Below are positions 7,811 through 15,279 of a stretch of DNA of 42,470 bases, one piece after another. The notes under the pieces are model-generated. The model ran no database searches. It saw nothing but the letters and a program-made list of their open reading frames with translations, and was not told where the DNA came from. The position numbers and the translations under genes are program-made. The DNA is from Methylomonas sp. (GTDB taxonomy: Bacteria > Pseudomonadota > Gammaproteobacteria > Methylococcales > Methylomonadaceae): assembly GCF_023228165.1 (NCBI RefSeq), contig NZ_JALOBS010000038.1, forward strand, positions 1 to 42,470. The letters are read 5' to 3'. Every line of letters begins with the position of its first letter. Position 1 is the first letter of the stretch.

Positions 7811-8878
7811 ATGTTTTTTTCTAATTCGATGCTCAGCCGATTAACCCTGATTTTGTTGATCGGCATCAGCATTGATTCAGTCCCGGCGCAGATCGCCCCG
7901 CTGTTTAGGCCTACTACAGCATTGGAAGCCAAAGATCTGGCTATTATTGTCAATGACAACGACCCATTGAGCCGACAAATCGCCGATTACTATCGGCTCA
8001 AACGCCAAATACCTGACGAGCAGGTGATTCATGTCCGCTTTGCGCCACATCACGCTTTTTTAAGTGCCGGCGAATTCAACAAAATCAAACAGCAAGTGGA
8101 CCAAAAAACGCCTAAACACGTGCAAGCCTTTGCACTCACCTGGCTACAACCGTTTCGCGTCGAGTGCATGTCGATTACTACCGCGTTTGCCGCGGGCTAC
8201 GATCCGTCATTTTGCGCCACTGGTTGCAAGCAAACCCGGAACAGTCCTTATTTTGCCTCTGAAGAAGCCAGACCCTTTGACAAATACGGCTGGCGTCCCA
8301 CCATGGTACTGGCCGCGGAAAACTTTTCCGAGGCTAAAAAACTGATCGATCGCGGCATAGCGGCCGATTTCACTCGCCCGCAAGGCGCGGCTTATCTGCT
8401 AAGAACATCAGATAATGCCCGCAGCTCGCGCGCGGCGGCCTTTCCGGCCATAGCGGCAAACCTGAGGCCATTCTGGCAAGTCCATTATCTTGAGCAAGAT
8501 TACATCGCCGGCCACGATGACGTGATGTTTTATTTTACCGGCCTGCGGACAGTGCCGTACATTAGCAATAATCATTACTTGCCCGGCGCTGTTGCGGATC
8601 ATTTGACCTCTGCTGGAGGGGTGATGTCGGGCAGCAGCCAAATGAATATTATGGAGTGGCTGAAAGCCGGCGTTACGGGTAGCTATGGAGCGGTGGTCGA
8701 GCCTTGCAATTTCCCGGCGAAGTTTCCTAACCCCGGCATATTGATAACTCAATACCTGCGAGGGAGTTCTTTAATTGAAGCATATTGGAAAAGCGTGGCC
8801 CAGCCTGGGCAGGGGATTTTTGTTGGTGAGCCTTTAGCAAAACCGTTTGCGTATTTAGCGCATCAACCAACCCAATAA
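7811..8878 (+). CDS. TIGR03790 family secreted protein
   Basis: A 355-residue exported protein with an N-terminal signal peptide (about residues 1-27, ending VPA-QIAP). The following segment DLAIIVNDNDPLSRQIADYY, with the adjacent R-x-IP motif, is the clear signature of the TIGR03790 family, whose function is unknown. The remainder contains conserved-looking stretches (WRPTMVLAA, DVMFYFTGL, GAVADHLTSAGG, AGVTGSYGAVVEPC). Two in-frame ATGs near the start (7811 and 7829) both leave a usable signal peptide, so the exact start is uncertain. It stands alone, separated from the flgO-like gene by the nested hairpin. Confidence 0.8.
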   Translation: MFFSNSMLSRLTLILLIGISIDSVPAQIAPLFRPTTALEAKDLAIIVNDNDPLSRQIADYYRLKRQIPDEQVIHVRFAPHHAFLSAGEFNKIKQQVDQKTPKHVQAFALTWLQPFRVECMSITTAFAAGYDPSFCATGCKQTRNSPYFASEEARPFDKYGWRPTMVLAAENFSEAKKLIDRGIAADFTRPQGAAYLLRTSDNARSSRAAAFPAIAANLRPFWQVHYLEQDYIAGHDDVMFYFTGLRTVPYISNNHYLPGAVADHLTSAGGVMSGSSQMNIMEWLKAGVTGSYGAVVEPCNFPAKFPNPGILITQYLRGSSLIEAYWKSVAQPGQGIFVGEPLAKPFAYLAHQPTQ

Positions 8879-8933
8879 GTATTGACTTTATCAGGCAGAA
8901 GGAACCGATTGCCCGCCTGCCTGGAATAGATAT

Positions 8934-9320
8934 TTATTTGCGGGTCAGGAAAAAATACAGATATTTGCACTTTAAAATCATATCTTTGCCACTCAACTCC
9001 ACCACGCGGCAATCTTCATATTTTTCCCGGCCAGGTGCGGATTGTTTTTTGATCACGCCATCAACCACACTATATTTAATTGGAATATCCATTTGTTTGG
9101 TGCGCCCACCGACATCTTCACCGATAGTCATTAAAGTACCGTCTTTTTGAAAATCCCAGGTCACATTGAGAGCTTTCTTTTCTTTATCAAGGGCGGCCGC
9201 TTCCGCAGTGACGCTCCATTTACCCAAAATTTTGGCGTTATCGTCTAATTTGATTTCGGCATTGGCTGAAAAGGCCACAAGCGCTGCAAAAAGGGATAAA
9301 AATGTTGTTATAGTTTTCAT
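8934..9320 (-). CDS. Small exported protein, function unknown
   Basis: A 128-residue protein with a classic signal peptide (residues 1-21, MKTITTFLSLFAALVAFSANA). The mature part has the pattern ILGKWSVTAEA near its start, then WDFQKDGTLMTIG, a central polar stretch and two cysteines near the end (C106 region and C117 region), resembling small lipocalin-like beta-barrels. This is a fold impression, not an identification. The ATG at 9318-9320 is preceded by GGGAGAA at good spacing, which rules out the longer frame to 9476. Confidence 0.7.
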   Translation of the reverse strand: MKTITTFLSLFAALVAFSANAEIKLDDNAKILGKWSVTAEAAALDKEKKALNVTWDFQKDGTLMTIGEDVGGRTKQMDIPIKYSVVDGVIKKQSAPGREKYEDCRVVELSGKDMILKCKYLYFFLTRK

Positions 9321-9381
9321 GAAGTTCTCCCGACTGAGCGAAAAGATAAATTGAATCACGAATATAGCATATTCATTTTTG

Positions 9382-9852
9382 CTACCCGCTTTTTTCTGAA
9401 GAAAGGAAAACCAGGCGGGTTTTCGACAACCGGTCATGCCAGCACAGCCGTTTTTTATCGAAAATGCACCAAACAAACCCCAAACCTAAACAAGCCCAAG
9501 AGAGCATGCCGGCAAAAAACCGTATCGATACCTGATACCAATTAACAGCCGCATCATCTGAATTGACCAGTTTGATTTTCCAGGCTCTGAGCCCCAAAGT
9601 TTGCCCACCATGCGTCCAGAACCAGCCATAAAAAAAATAGCTGACCGCAAGCAGGTAAAATGGAAAAAAATATTGATCGGCCGAGAAGGCCTGGCCGGAA
9701 TTGAAGGGAAGGAGGATGGCGGTAGCAAAAAACCATACCGCCAACAACAACAAAGCGTCGTATACCACAGCGCCTATTCTACGCAAAAAGCCCGGCGCCA
9801 AAACTTGTTCGGCAGCGGGCTTTTTAGATGTTTCTTTTTCGAACGTCTGCAA
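9382..9852 (-). CDS. RDD family membrane protein
   Basis: A 156-residue protein of the RDD family. The N-terminal RRIGAVVYDALLL carries the R-D pair, followed by membrane segments at about residues 27-48, 58-76 and 110-128. The GQTLGLRAWKIKLV segment is the typical RDD connector, and the C-terminal CWHDRLSKTRLV motif completes the family pattern. Function unknown; transport or stress roles have been proposed for some relatives. The only usable start is TTG at 9850-9852, which follows the stop codon of the 59-residue upstream gene with no gap, so translation is probably coupled. Confidence 0.85.
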   Translation of the reverse strand: MQTFEKETSKKPAAEQVLAPGFLRRIGAVVYDALLLLAVWFFATAILLPFNSGQAFSADQYFFPFYLLAVSYFFYGWFWTHGGQTLGLRAWKIKLVNSDDAAVNWYQVSIRFFAGMLSWACLGLGFVWCIFDKKRLCWHDRLSKTRLVFLSSEKSG

Positions 9853-10032
9853 TTATTTGCGGAATAATTCGAGTTTTTGCCCCATATACATACTCATAGC
9901 GACTAGCGCGCCCACCATCACCACCGAAAAGAAAAACGGCGGTCTATGGAAAAGCAGTATGGCAAAGTCAGTTACAAATAAACTGGTAAATAAAGGCTGG
10001 TCAACAAAACCGATCAAAATTTTCTTAAACAT
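9853..10032 (-). CDS. 59-residue membrane protein upstream of RDD gene
   Basis: A short gene found by reading the minus strand directly. ATG at 10030-10032 is preceded by GAGGGG a few bases upstream; TAA is at 9853-9855. The product starts MFKKILIGFVDQPLFTSLF and has two hydrophobic stretches (about residues 14-28 and 33-50) with a charged tail (QKLELFRK). Its stop is immediately followed by the TTG start of the RDD gene, supporting a two-gene operon. No family recognised. The ribosome site, length and coupling argue that it is real. Confidence 0.6.
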   Translation of the reverse strand: MFKKILIGFVDQPLFTSLFVTDFAILLFHRPPFFFSVVMVGALVAMSMYMGQKLELFRK

Positions 10033-10171
10033 TTCCCCTCGCTCCTAAATATTTGCCGATCGCACCAAGCAAAATGATGAACCCACTTAATTTTTCAGTG
10101 CCATCAGACCATGACACAACCAACCTGCTGATTCTACTATATTGTCACACAATGTAAAAGATGAAGCTGGA

Positions 10172-10201
10172 TTGAGCACTGATCTTGCCCAGTGTTATCA
10201 T
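10172..10201 (+). promoter_or_regulatory. Candidate sigma-70 promoter for pcnB operon
   Basis: TTGAGC (10172-10177), an 18-base spacer and TATCAT (10196-10201; 5/6 match). It lies about 78 bases before the proposed ATT start of pcnB. A short inverted repeat (ATTGT-CAC-ACAAT) sits just upstream at about 10141-10153. Motif match only. Confidence 0.35.
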
Positions 10202-10278
10202 AAAGCCCTAAACGGCCTGACTTTGTGGCTCACGCGCATAACAAACAGGGATTAAAAATTATCTACAGGGTTATTGTC

Positions 10279-11652
10279 ATTTTTAAATTCTTCAAAAAAA
10301 TTTTTTCGGCGAATGAATCAGCCGTAAGCGAAATAGGCGCCGGACAGGAAAGCCAGGCAAGAATCTATCCCCGCTCGGAACATTGCATCTCGCGCGCCCA
10401 AATCAGCGAAAACGCATTAAAGGTATTGCAACGTCTGAAAAGAGCCGACTATGAAGCCTACTTGGTCGGCGGATGCGTCAGGGATTTATTGCTGGGCCGC
10501 GAGCCTAAGGATTTTGATGTCGCTACCAATGCCAGCCCCGAGCAAGTCAAACAAGTGTTTAGAAACTGTCGCATTATTGGCCGTCGATTTCGGTTGGCGC
10601 ATGTATTCTTTGGCCGGGAAATTATTGAAGTCGCCACATTTCGCGGCTCGGAAACGGCGGAGTCCGACCAGCAGGTCGTGCACGAAGACGGTCGTTTGTT
10701 GCGCGACAACGTGTTCGGCACCCTGGAAGAAGACGTTTGGCGCCGTGACTTTACCGTTAACGCACTGTATTACAACATCCGCGATTTTTCCGTGGTGGAT
10801 TACACCGGCGGCATGCAAGACCATGCCAATGCCGTGTTGCGCCTAATTGGCGATCCTGGCGTGCGTTATCGGGAAGATCCGGTAAGAATGCTGCGGGCAA
10901 TCCGTTTTGCCGTCAAGCTGGGTTTCACCCTACACCCGGATACCGAACAACCGATTCATACCCAGGCAGAGCTACTAAAAAGCATTCCCGCCGCGCGTCT
11001 TTACGATGAAGCATTAAAGCTGTTCTTGGCCGGCTATGGCGTGCAAACTTTTGAAATGCTCAGACACTACGGCTTATTCGCCATGCTGTTTCCCGCCACG
11101 GATAAATGCCTGGAAACTCAGGACCAAGATTTCCCGCGCCTGTTTTTGATCAGAGCCCTGGAAAACTCCGACTCCCGCTTTGCCGACGGCAAAAGTCTGA
11201 CGCCTTATTTTTTGCTGGCCGCTTTGCTATGGGAACCGTTGCAACTGGCCGCCGAGAAACGCATTCAGCAAGGCGAGCACGAAACCATCGCCTACCAAAA
11301 CGCAGCTAATGAAGTATTAAGCCGACAAATCAAAATTACCGCCATGCCTCGCCACATTACCCAATCGATGCGTGATGTATGGTTCTTACAAAATAAATTC
11401 TCCAAAACCTTTGGCGCCAGACCTTATCGTTTACTCGAACAGCCGAAATTTCGGGCCGCCTACGATTTCCTGCAATTGCGGTCGGAGACCGGTGGCGCCG
11501 ATCCGCAACTGGTCGACTGGTGGACACGCTTCCAGGCGGCCGACGAAGACTTGCGCAGAAAAATGACAGCACCGCCCAAAGGTAGCGCAACCAAATCCAA
11601 GGGCAAACCCCGTCGCTACCGTAGTCGAAACAAACCGGATACCCCGCAATGA
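10279..11652 (+). CDS. pcnB: Poly(A) polymerase I, probable ATT start
   Basis: Adds poly(A) tails to RNA 3' ends and so promotes RNA decay. The class II nucleotidyltransferase signature is plain: LVGGCVRDLLLG, then DFDVATNA with the metal-binding aspartates, a GRRFRLAHV motif and the RRDFTVNAL motif, followed by the RNA-binding head (REDPVRMLRAIRFAVKLGF). The C-terminal tail is very basic (SKGKPRRYRSRNK). No ATG or well-placed GTG/TTG is visible. The best start is ATT at 10279-10281 with AGGG eight bases upstream, giving MFKFFKKIF and a 457-residue protein. E. coli pcnB is a known ATT-start gene. An alternative GTG at 10225 adds 18 residues but lacks a ribosome site. The 3' end overlaps folK by four bases. 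Confidence 0.92.
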   Translation: MFKFFKKIFSANESAVSEIGAGQESQARIYPRSEHCISRAQISENALKVLQRLKRADYEAYLVGGCVRDLLLGREPKDFDVATNASPEQVKQVFRNCRIIGRRFRLAHVFFGREIIEVATFRGSETAESDQQVVHEDGRLLRDNVFGTLEEDVWRRDFTVNALYYNIRDFSVVDYTGGMQDHANAVLRLIGDPGVRYREDPVRMLRAIRFAVKLGFTLHPDTEQPIHTQAELLKSIPAARLYDEALKLFLAGYGVQTFEMLRHYGLFAMLFPATDKCLETQDQDFPRLFLIRALENSDSRFADGKSLTPYFLLAALLWEPLQLAAEKRIQQGEHETIAYQNAANEVLSRQIKITAMPRHITQSMRDVWFLQNKFSKTFGARPYRLLEQPKFRAAYDFLQLRSETGGADPQLVDWWTRFQAADEDLRRKMTAPPKGSATKSKGKPRRYRSRNKPDTPQ

Positions 11653-12149
11653 GCCAGGCTTCGAATTGGCATGAGGCCTATATTGGCCTGGGCAGCAATC
11701 TTGACGCCCCTTTACAACAGGTGCGTACGGCGGCTCGGGAAATCAGCGCCTTACCCGGCATTCGAGAGCCAAGACTTTCTCCGCTTTATAGCAGCTTCCC
11801 GGTTGGCCCCCAGGATCAGCCCGACTATATCAACGCGGTGATGCAAATTCGCACCGACCGATCGCCCCTGGAGCTACTAAGGCAATTGCAAGCCATCGAA
11901 AATCAACACGGCCGCTTGCGCTCGACTCGCTGGGGTGCCAGAACACTGGATCTCGATCTTTTACTCTATGACGACCTCATCTTAAACGAACCCGATCTGA
12001 TTGTGCCTCACCCGGAACTGGCGAATCGCTCCTTTGTTTTATACCCACTGGCCGATATTGCTCCCGCCGATTTGCGGATTGCCGGTAAGGGCAGCCTGAC
12101 CAACCTGCTTGCCAATTGTGCCGCGAACGGCATACACAGGATAGAGTGA
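11649..12149 (+). CDS. folK: 2-amino-4-hydroxy-6-hydroxymethyldihydropteridine pyrophosphokinase
   Basis: Transfers pyrophosphate from ATP to hydroxymethyldihydropterin in folate synthesis. The 166-residue length is normal for HPPK. The N-terminal YIGLGSNL motif, the central ENQHGRLRSTRWGARTLDLD signature with its catalytic aspartates, and VPHPELANRSFVLYPL are all intact. The ATG overlaps the pcnB stop by four bases (ATGA) and the TGA stop overlaps the panB ATG by one base. The pcnB-folK-panB-panC order is a frequent gammaproteobacterial arrangement linking folate and pantothenate genes; PanB itself uses a folate cofactor. Confidence 0.97.
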   Translation: MSQASNWHEAYIGLGSNLDAPLQQVRTAAREISALPGIREPRLSPLYSSFPVGPQDQPDYINAVMQIRTDRSPLELLRQLQAIENQHGRLRSTRWGARTLDLDLLLYDDLILNEPDLIVPHPELANRSFVLYPLADIAPADLRIAGKGSLTNLLANCAANGIHRIE

Positions 12150-12958
12150 TGACACTGTATGCGGACGCCCCGAAAACCCTTTCGATTACCGACTTGCGCG
12201 CCATGAAGCAAGCCGGCGAAAAAATCGCCAGTCTCACCGCCTATGACGCCAGCTTTTCCGCTTTACTGGATCTGGCGGGTATCGACGTCATTTTGGTGGG
12301 TGATTCCTTGGGCATGGTGGTGCAGGGCCACAACAGCACCCTTCCTGTTACCATCCATGACATGGTGTATCACAGCCGTTGCGTCACTAGCGTTAGAAAA
12401 CGGGCCTTTGTTGTTGCGGACATGCCTTTTGCCAGTTATGCCACGCCAGCACATGCCTTGAAGAATGCCGCTCAACTGATGCAAGCCGGTGGCGCGCAAA
12501 TGGTCAAATTGGAAGGCGCTAAAATCGATGTGATTGAATTTTTGGTGGAACAGGGCATCCCGGTCTGCGGCCATCTAGGTTTATTACCGCAATCAGTCAA
12601 TCGTATCGGCGGTTACAAAGTACAGGGACGGGAACCGACGCAGGCGCAAAAAATATTGGAAGACGCTTTGGCCATTGAACATGCCGGCGCCGGTCTGCTA
12701 GTTGTAGAATGCGTTCCGGCTTTACTGGCCGCGGAAATTACCAAAAACCTGACGATCCCGGTTATTGGTATCGGTGCCGGATCGGCCTGCGACGGCCAAG
12801 TACTCGTGCTATACGATATGCTGAACATCACCGCCGGCAATCGCCCGCGGTTTTCCAAAAACTTTATGGCCGATGCCGACAGCATTGAAGATGCAGTCAG
12901 ACGCTATCATCATGCCGTAAAAAGCAACCAATTCCCAGCGACCGAACATACTTACTGA
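12149..12958 (+). CDS. panB: 3-methyl-2-oxobutanoate hydroxymethyltransferase
   Basis: First committed step of pantothenate synthesis: methylenetetrahydrofolate-dependent hydroxymethylation of alpha-ketoisovalerate to ketopantoate. The product is 269 residues. Family motifs are ILVGDSLGMVVQGH near residue 44 (metal-ligand aspartate), MVKLEGA near 113, GHLGLLPQSVN near 138 and the C-terminal IGIGAGSACDGQVLV with the active-site region. The ATG at 12149 overlaps the folK stop by one base; an earlier in-frame start at 12116 would lie inside folK and is not needed. The panC start is four bases after the stop. Confidence 0.97.
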   Translation: MTLYADAPKTLSITDLRAMKQAGEKIASLTAYDASFSALLDLAGIDVILVGDSLGMVVQGHNSTLPVTIHDMVYHSRCVTSVRKRAFVVADMPFASYATPAHALKNAAQLMQAGGAQMVKLEGAKIDVIEFLVEQGIPVCGHLGLLPQSVNRIGGYKVQGREPTQAQKILEDALAIEHAGAGLLVVECVPALLAAEITKNLTIPVIGIGAGSACDGQVLVLYDMLNITAGNRPRFSKNFMADADSIEDAVRRYHHAVKSNQFPATEHTY

Positions 12959-12962
12959 TTCG

Positions 12963-13850
12963 ATGCAGATAGTCCGCAGCATAAAAGATTTAAGGTTCGC
13001 GATCACGGCGTGGCGGCAAAACGGGCAGCGTGTCGCGTTCGTACCCACCATGGGTAATCTGCATGCCGGTCATATCCAGCTGGTAAAAACAGCCCAACAA
13101 CAGGCTGACCGGGTCGTCGTCAGCATATTTGTCAATCCGGCCCAGTTCGGCCCCAACGAAGACTTTGCCAGTTACCCGCGCACCGAGCAACCGGATCAAG
13201 CAAAATTGGCCGATTGCGGTACCGACTTGCTTTTCCTGCCCAGTGTTGTGGAAATGTACCCGACACCGCTACAAACTCAGGTCTCGGTAAAGGGACTGTC
13301 CACGCTGCACTGCGGAGCCAGCCGACCCGGGCATTTCGACGGCGTGGCGATTGTAGTCTGCAAATTACTGAACATGGTACAGCCGGATTTATTGCTGCTG
13401 GGCGAGAAGGATTTCCAGCAATTGGCGGTGATTCGCACCATGGTCGCCGACCTGAACATTCCGGTTACCATTCAGGGCGTGCCGACGGTGAGAGAGGCCG
13501 ACGGTTTGGCAATGAGCTCGCGCAACAGCTACCTGACCACACCGGAAAGGCAACACGCCCCGCTGCTGTATCGGGCGCTATGCGCAACCCGAGACGCGGT
13601 TTTGTCGGGCTCAACCGATTATCAATCCGCCATAGACCGGCAAACAAAAATCCTACAGGATGCAGGCTTTTTATTGGATTATTTTCGAATTTGCCGCAGC
13701 GCGGATTTATTGCCGGCCACGGAAAACGACGCGGAATTGGTCATTCTGATCGCGGCCAAACTGGGTAAAACCCGCTTGATCGACAATATATATTTCACTC
13801 GCGGCAATTGGGCCCGAGCGAAATCCGAAGCGGCTGTAACGGGCGCTTAA
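12963..13850 (+). CDS. panC: Pantothenate synthetase
   Basis: ATP-dependent condensation of pantoate with beta-alanine to pantothenate. Length is 295 residues, slightly long for the family (about 280). The nucleotidyl-transferase HxGH motif is seen as PTMGNLHAGH near residue 31, followed by IFVNPAQFGPNEDF. The GEKDFQQL motif lies near residue 146, and the KMSKS-like segment is AMSSRNSYL near 180. No distinct ribosome site precedes the ATG, which lies four bases after the panB stop, so coupling to panB is likely. The C-terminal 15 residues extend beyond the usual family end. Confidence 0.96.
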   Translation: MQIVRSIKDLRFAITAWRQNGQRVAFVPTMGNLHAGHIQLVKTAQQQADRVVVSIFVNPAQFGPNEDFASYPRTEQPDQAKLADCGTDLLFLPSVVEMYPTPLQTQVSVKGLSTLHCGASRPGHFDGVAIVVCKLLNMVQPDLLLLGEKDFQQLAVIRTMVADLNIPVTIQGVPTVREADGLAMSSRNSYLTTPERQHAPLLYRALCATRDAVLSGSTDYQSAIDRQTKILQDAGFLLDYFRICRSADLLPATENDAELVILIAAKLGKTRLIDNIYFTRGNWARAKSEAAVTGA

Positions 13851-13852
13851 AT

Positions 13853-13881
13853 TTGATAGCCTGCTTCGTTTCGGGCATAAT
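13853..13881 (+). promoter_or_regulatory. Sigma-70 promoter for panD
   Basis: TTGATA (13853-13858) and CATAAT (13876-13881) are separated by exactly 17 bases; each hexamer matches the consensus at five of six positions. Transcription would start near 13888, about 26 bases ahead of the panD ATG. The promoter begins just after the panC stop, so panD can be expressed apart from panB-panC. Confidence 0.65.
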
Positions 13882-13913
13882 TTGCAATCCCTTGGTATAT
13901 TACGAAGTTCACT

Positions 13914-14294
13914 ATGCACATAAACATGCTAAAAGCCAAGTTACACCGGGCGCGTGTAACGCATTCCGAACTCGACTATGAGGGTTCGTGTGCCATTGAC
14001 GGCAAAATACTCGATTTTTCAGGGATTCGGGAATACGAGCAAATTCACATCTACAACATCAACAATGGCCAACGTTTCACCACCTATGCGATTAGGGCGG
14101 AAGAGGGCTCCGGGGTATTCTCCATCAACGGTGCCGCGGCACGTTTAGCGTGTCCGGGTGACTTGATCATCGTGGCGGCTTTTGCCAGCCTGGATGAAAA
14201 GGAATTGAAAAATTATCACCCCACCCTGGTTTACTTTGACGGCAACAACAAAATCAGCCATTCCAGCCACTCCATCCCGGTTCAGGCCGCTTGA
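13914..14294 (+). CDS. panD: Aspartate 1-decarboxylase proenzyme
   Basis: Makes beta-alanine from aspartate for pantothenate synthesis. The 126-residue pyruvoyl enzyme is made as a proenzyme that cleaves itself between G24 and S25 (YEGSCAID), the serine becoming the pyruvoyl group. K9 and R12, the NNGQRFTTYAI segment and GAAARLACPGDLIIV match the family. Numbering of the cleavage site is the same as in E. coli PanD. It has its own good promoter in the 63-base gap after panC, and a strong hairpin follows the stop. Confidence 0.97.
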   Translation: MHINMLKAKLHRARVTHSELDYEGSCAIDGKILDFSGIREYEQIHIYNINNGQRFTTYAIRAEEGSGVFSINGAAARLACPGDLIIVAAFASLDEKELKNYHPTLVYFDGNNKISHSSHSIPVQAA

Positions 14295-14302
14295 TCGACT
14301 AG

Positions 14303-14327
14303 CAACCGCCGCGGACCGCGGCGGTTG
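14303..14327 (+). terminator. Hairpin between convergent panD and fliW
   Basis: A near-perfect GC-rich palindrome: CAACCGCCGCGG (14303-14314) and CCGCGGCGGTTG (14316-14327) around one base. It stands nine bases after the panD stop and eleven before the fliW stop, so it may serve both strands. The T-run is weak (CCTTTCC). Confidence 0.55.
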
Positions 14328-14338
14328 ACCTTTCCTAA

Positions 14339-14797
14339 TTACGCTTCAGACACATCGATTTCACTGACTTTTTCGGTCAGCGTGATACTTTGCTCGATAT
14401 TCACCAAAACCTTTTGCAAGCCAATCCGTTTACTGCTGTTAATGACCAAAGGCGATTTAATCGAACCTTTGATGGTGGGCTTACCGGCTCCGTCCCCCTC
14501 TTCCTTATGCAACACGAGCAGAATCACCAGCTCATCGCTATTATCGGCCTGCAATAACTTTTGCTCATCGTCGCTCAAAACAAAATTGTAATTGATATTG
14601 AAATGCGCAGGACTCGCTACTGACAGCGTCAATTCGTCGCTATCTACCCCTTGCAACCAAAACACAATCTCACTGCCTTCCTGATGAAAAAGTTTAAAGC
14701 GAGTTTGATCCTCAAAACCGGGAATCCCTTTGGGAAAAGTAATGATGGTATCGGGATTAACTTGTTGATCGCCTAGCAGCTTAGATTGAATATCCAT
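14339..14797 (-). CDS. fliW: Flagellar assembly factor FliW
   Basis: FliW binds the translational regulator CsrA and relieves its repression of flagellin synthesis; it also binds flagellin. The 152-residue length is normal. Family features are the N-terminal ITFPKGIPGFED motif (about residues 20-31), the LASPA-type segment (SVASPAHF near 60) and the C-terminal NSSKRIGLQKVL region. No csrA or flagellin gene is in the window; it is an isolated fliW, convergent with panD. The presence of fliW and a flgO-like gene suggests a flagellated organism. Confidence 0.93.
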   Translation of the reverse strand: MDIQSKLLGDQQVNPDTIITFPKGIPGFEDQTRFKLFHQEGSEIVFWLQGVDSDELTLSVASPAHFNINYNFVLSDDEQKLLQADNSDELVILLVLHKEEGDGAGKPTIKGSIKSPLVINSSKRIGLQKVLVNIEQSITLTEKVSEIDVSEA

Positions 14798-14921
14798 AAT
14801 ATCGCCCGTGTTTGTTTTTTTAAGAAGAATTACGTTTAAATATAGGCCAATTTATAGCATGGAACAGGGTATTTGCAATTATTAACCTAACATAGCACCT
14901 GACTCACAAAAGCAAATTCAC

Positions 14922-14950
14922 TTGTCATTCAAAACTTAACCGCCTAAAAT
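14922..14950 (+). promoter_or_regulatory. Sigma-70 promoter of the cobalamin operon
   Basis: TTGTCA (14922-14927), 17-base spacer, TAAAAT (14945-14950), each 5/6 to consensus. The predicted start near 14957 falls just ahead of the first conserved riboswitch bases, which supports the call. Confidence 0.7.
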
Positions 14951-14961
14951 TGCCGTCCCTC

Positions 14962-15202
14962 TTTCAGGTGCCCGGATCAGTACGTTGATCCGGCTTAAAC
15001 AGGAAGTCGGTGCCGCGCTTTATCAAAGCCGCCATGCCGACGCTGCCCCCGCAACGGTAGATAAGTAAAAGAACTGCGTGAACGCCACTGTGCATTGCAT
15101 GGGAAGGCCGCGGTTCAGGCCACAAAGCCACTTATAAGCCCGGAGACTGGCCGGAAAGATCATTCGAGACAGCGGAGGGCTGTTGACGAAATGGTCGCAG
15201 CC
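14962..15202 (+). ncRNA. Cobalamin (AdoCbl) riboswitch
   Basis: Leader RNA that senses adenosylcobalamin and represses the downstream uptake/synthesis genes. Conserved elements appear in order: the TCAGGTGCCC start, an AACAGGAA segment with GTCGGTG, GCCGCCATGCCGACGCTGCC, the CCCCGCAACGGTA core, GCCACTG, and a B12-box region at about 15138-15154 (GCCCGGAGACTGGCC). After the aptamer, GGCTG/CAGCC with an inner GAC/GTC pair (15178-15202) can form a hairpin, followed by a T-rich stretch (CTTTTTCG at 15212-15219), a possible terminator-type expression platform. The order and downstream btuB make the identification firm; the 3' boundary is approximate. Confidence 0.93.
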
Positions 15203-15232
15203 TGTCTTCGCCTTTTTCGTTTGCGGTTTTTT

Positions 15233-15274
15233 CCTCTGTCCTTTATTTACCCGGATGCGCGGTGGGCGCAGAGG
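15233..15274 (+). promoter_or_regulatory. Possible btuB ribosome-site sequestering structure
   Basis: The btuB ribosome site GAGGAC (15271-15276) directly abuts a hairpin TGCGC-GGTGG-GCGCA (15256-15270). The CAGAGG at 15269-15274 can instead pair with CCTCTG at 15233-15238. Either fold would reduce ribosome access and could add translational control to the riboswitch. Pairing seen by eye only. Confidence 0.35.
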
Positions 15275-15279
15275 ACAAC

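Noticed and set aside
10458..10824. Long antisense frames inside pcnB
   Set aside because: Shadows of a gene with clear nucleotidyltransferase motifs; no independent start signals.
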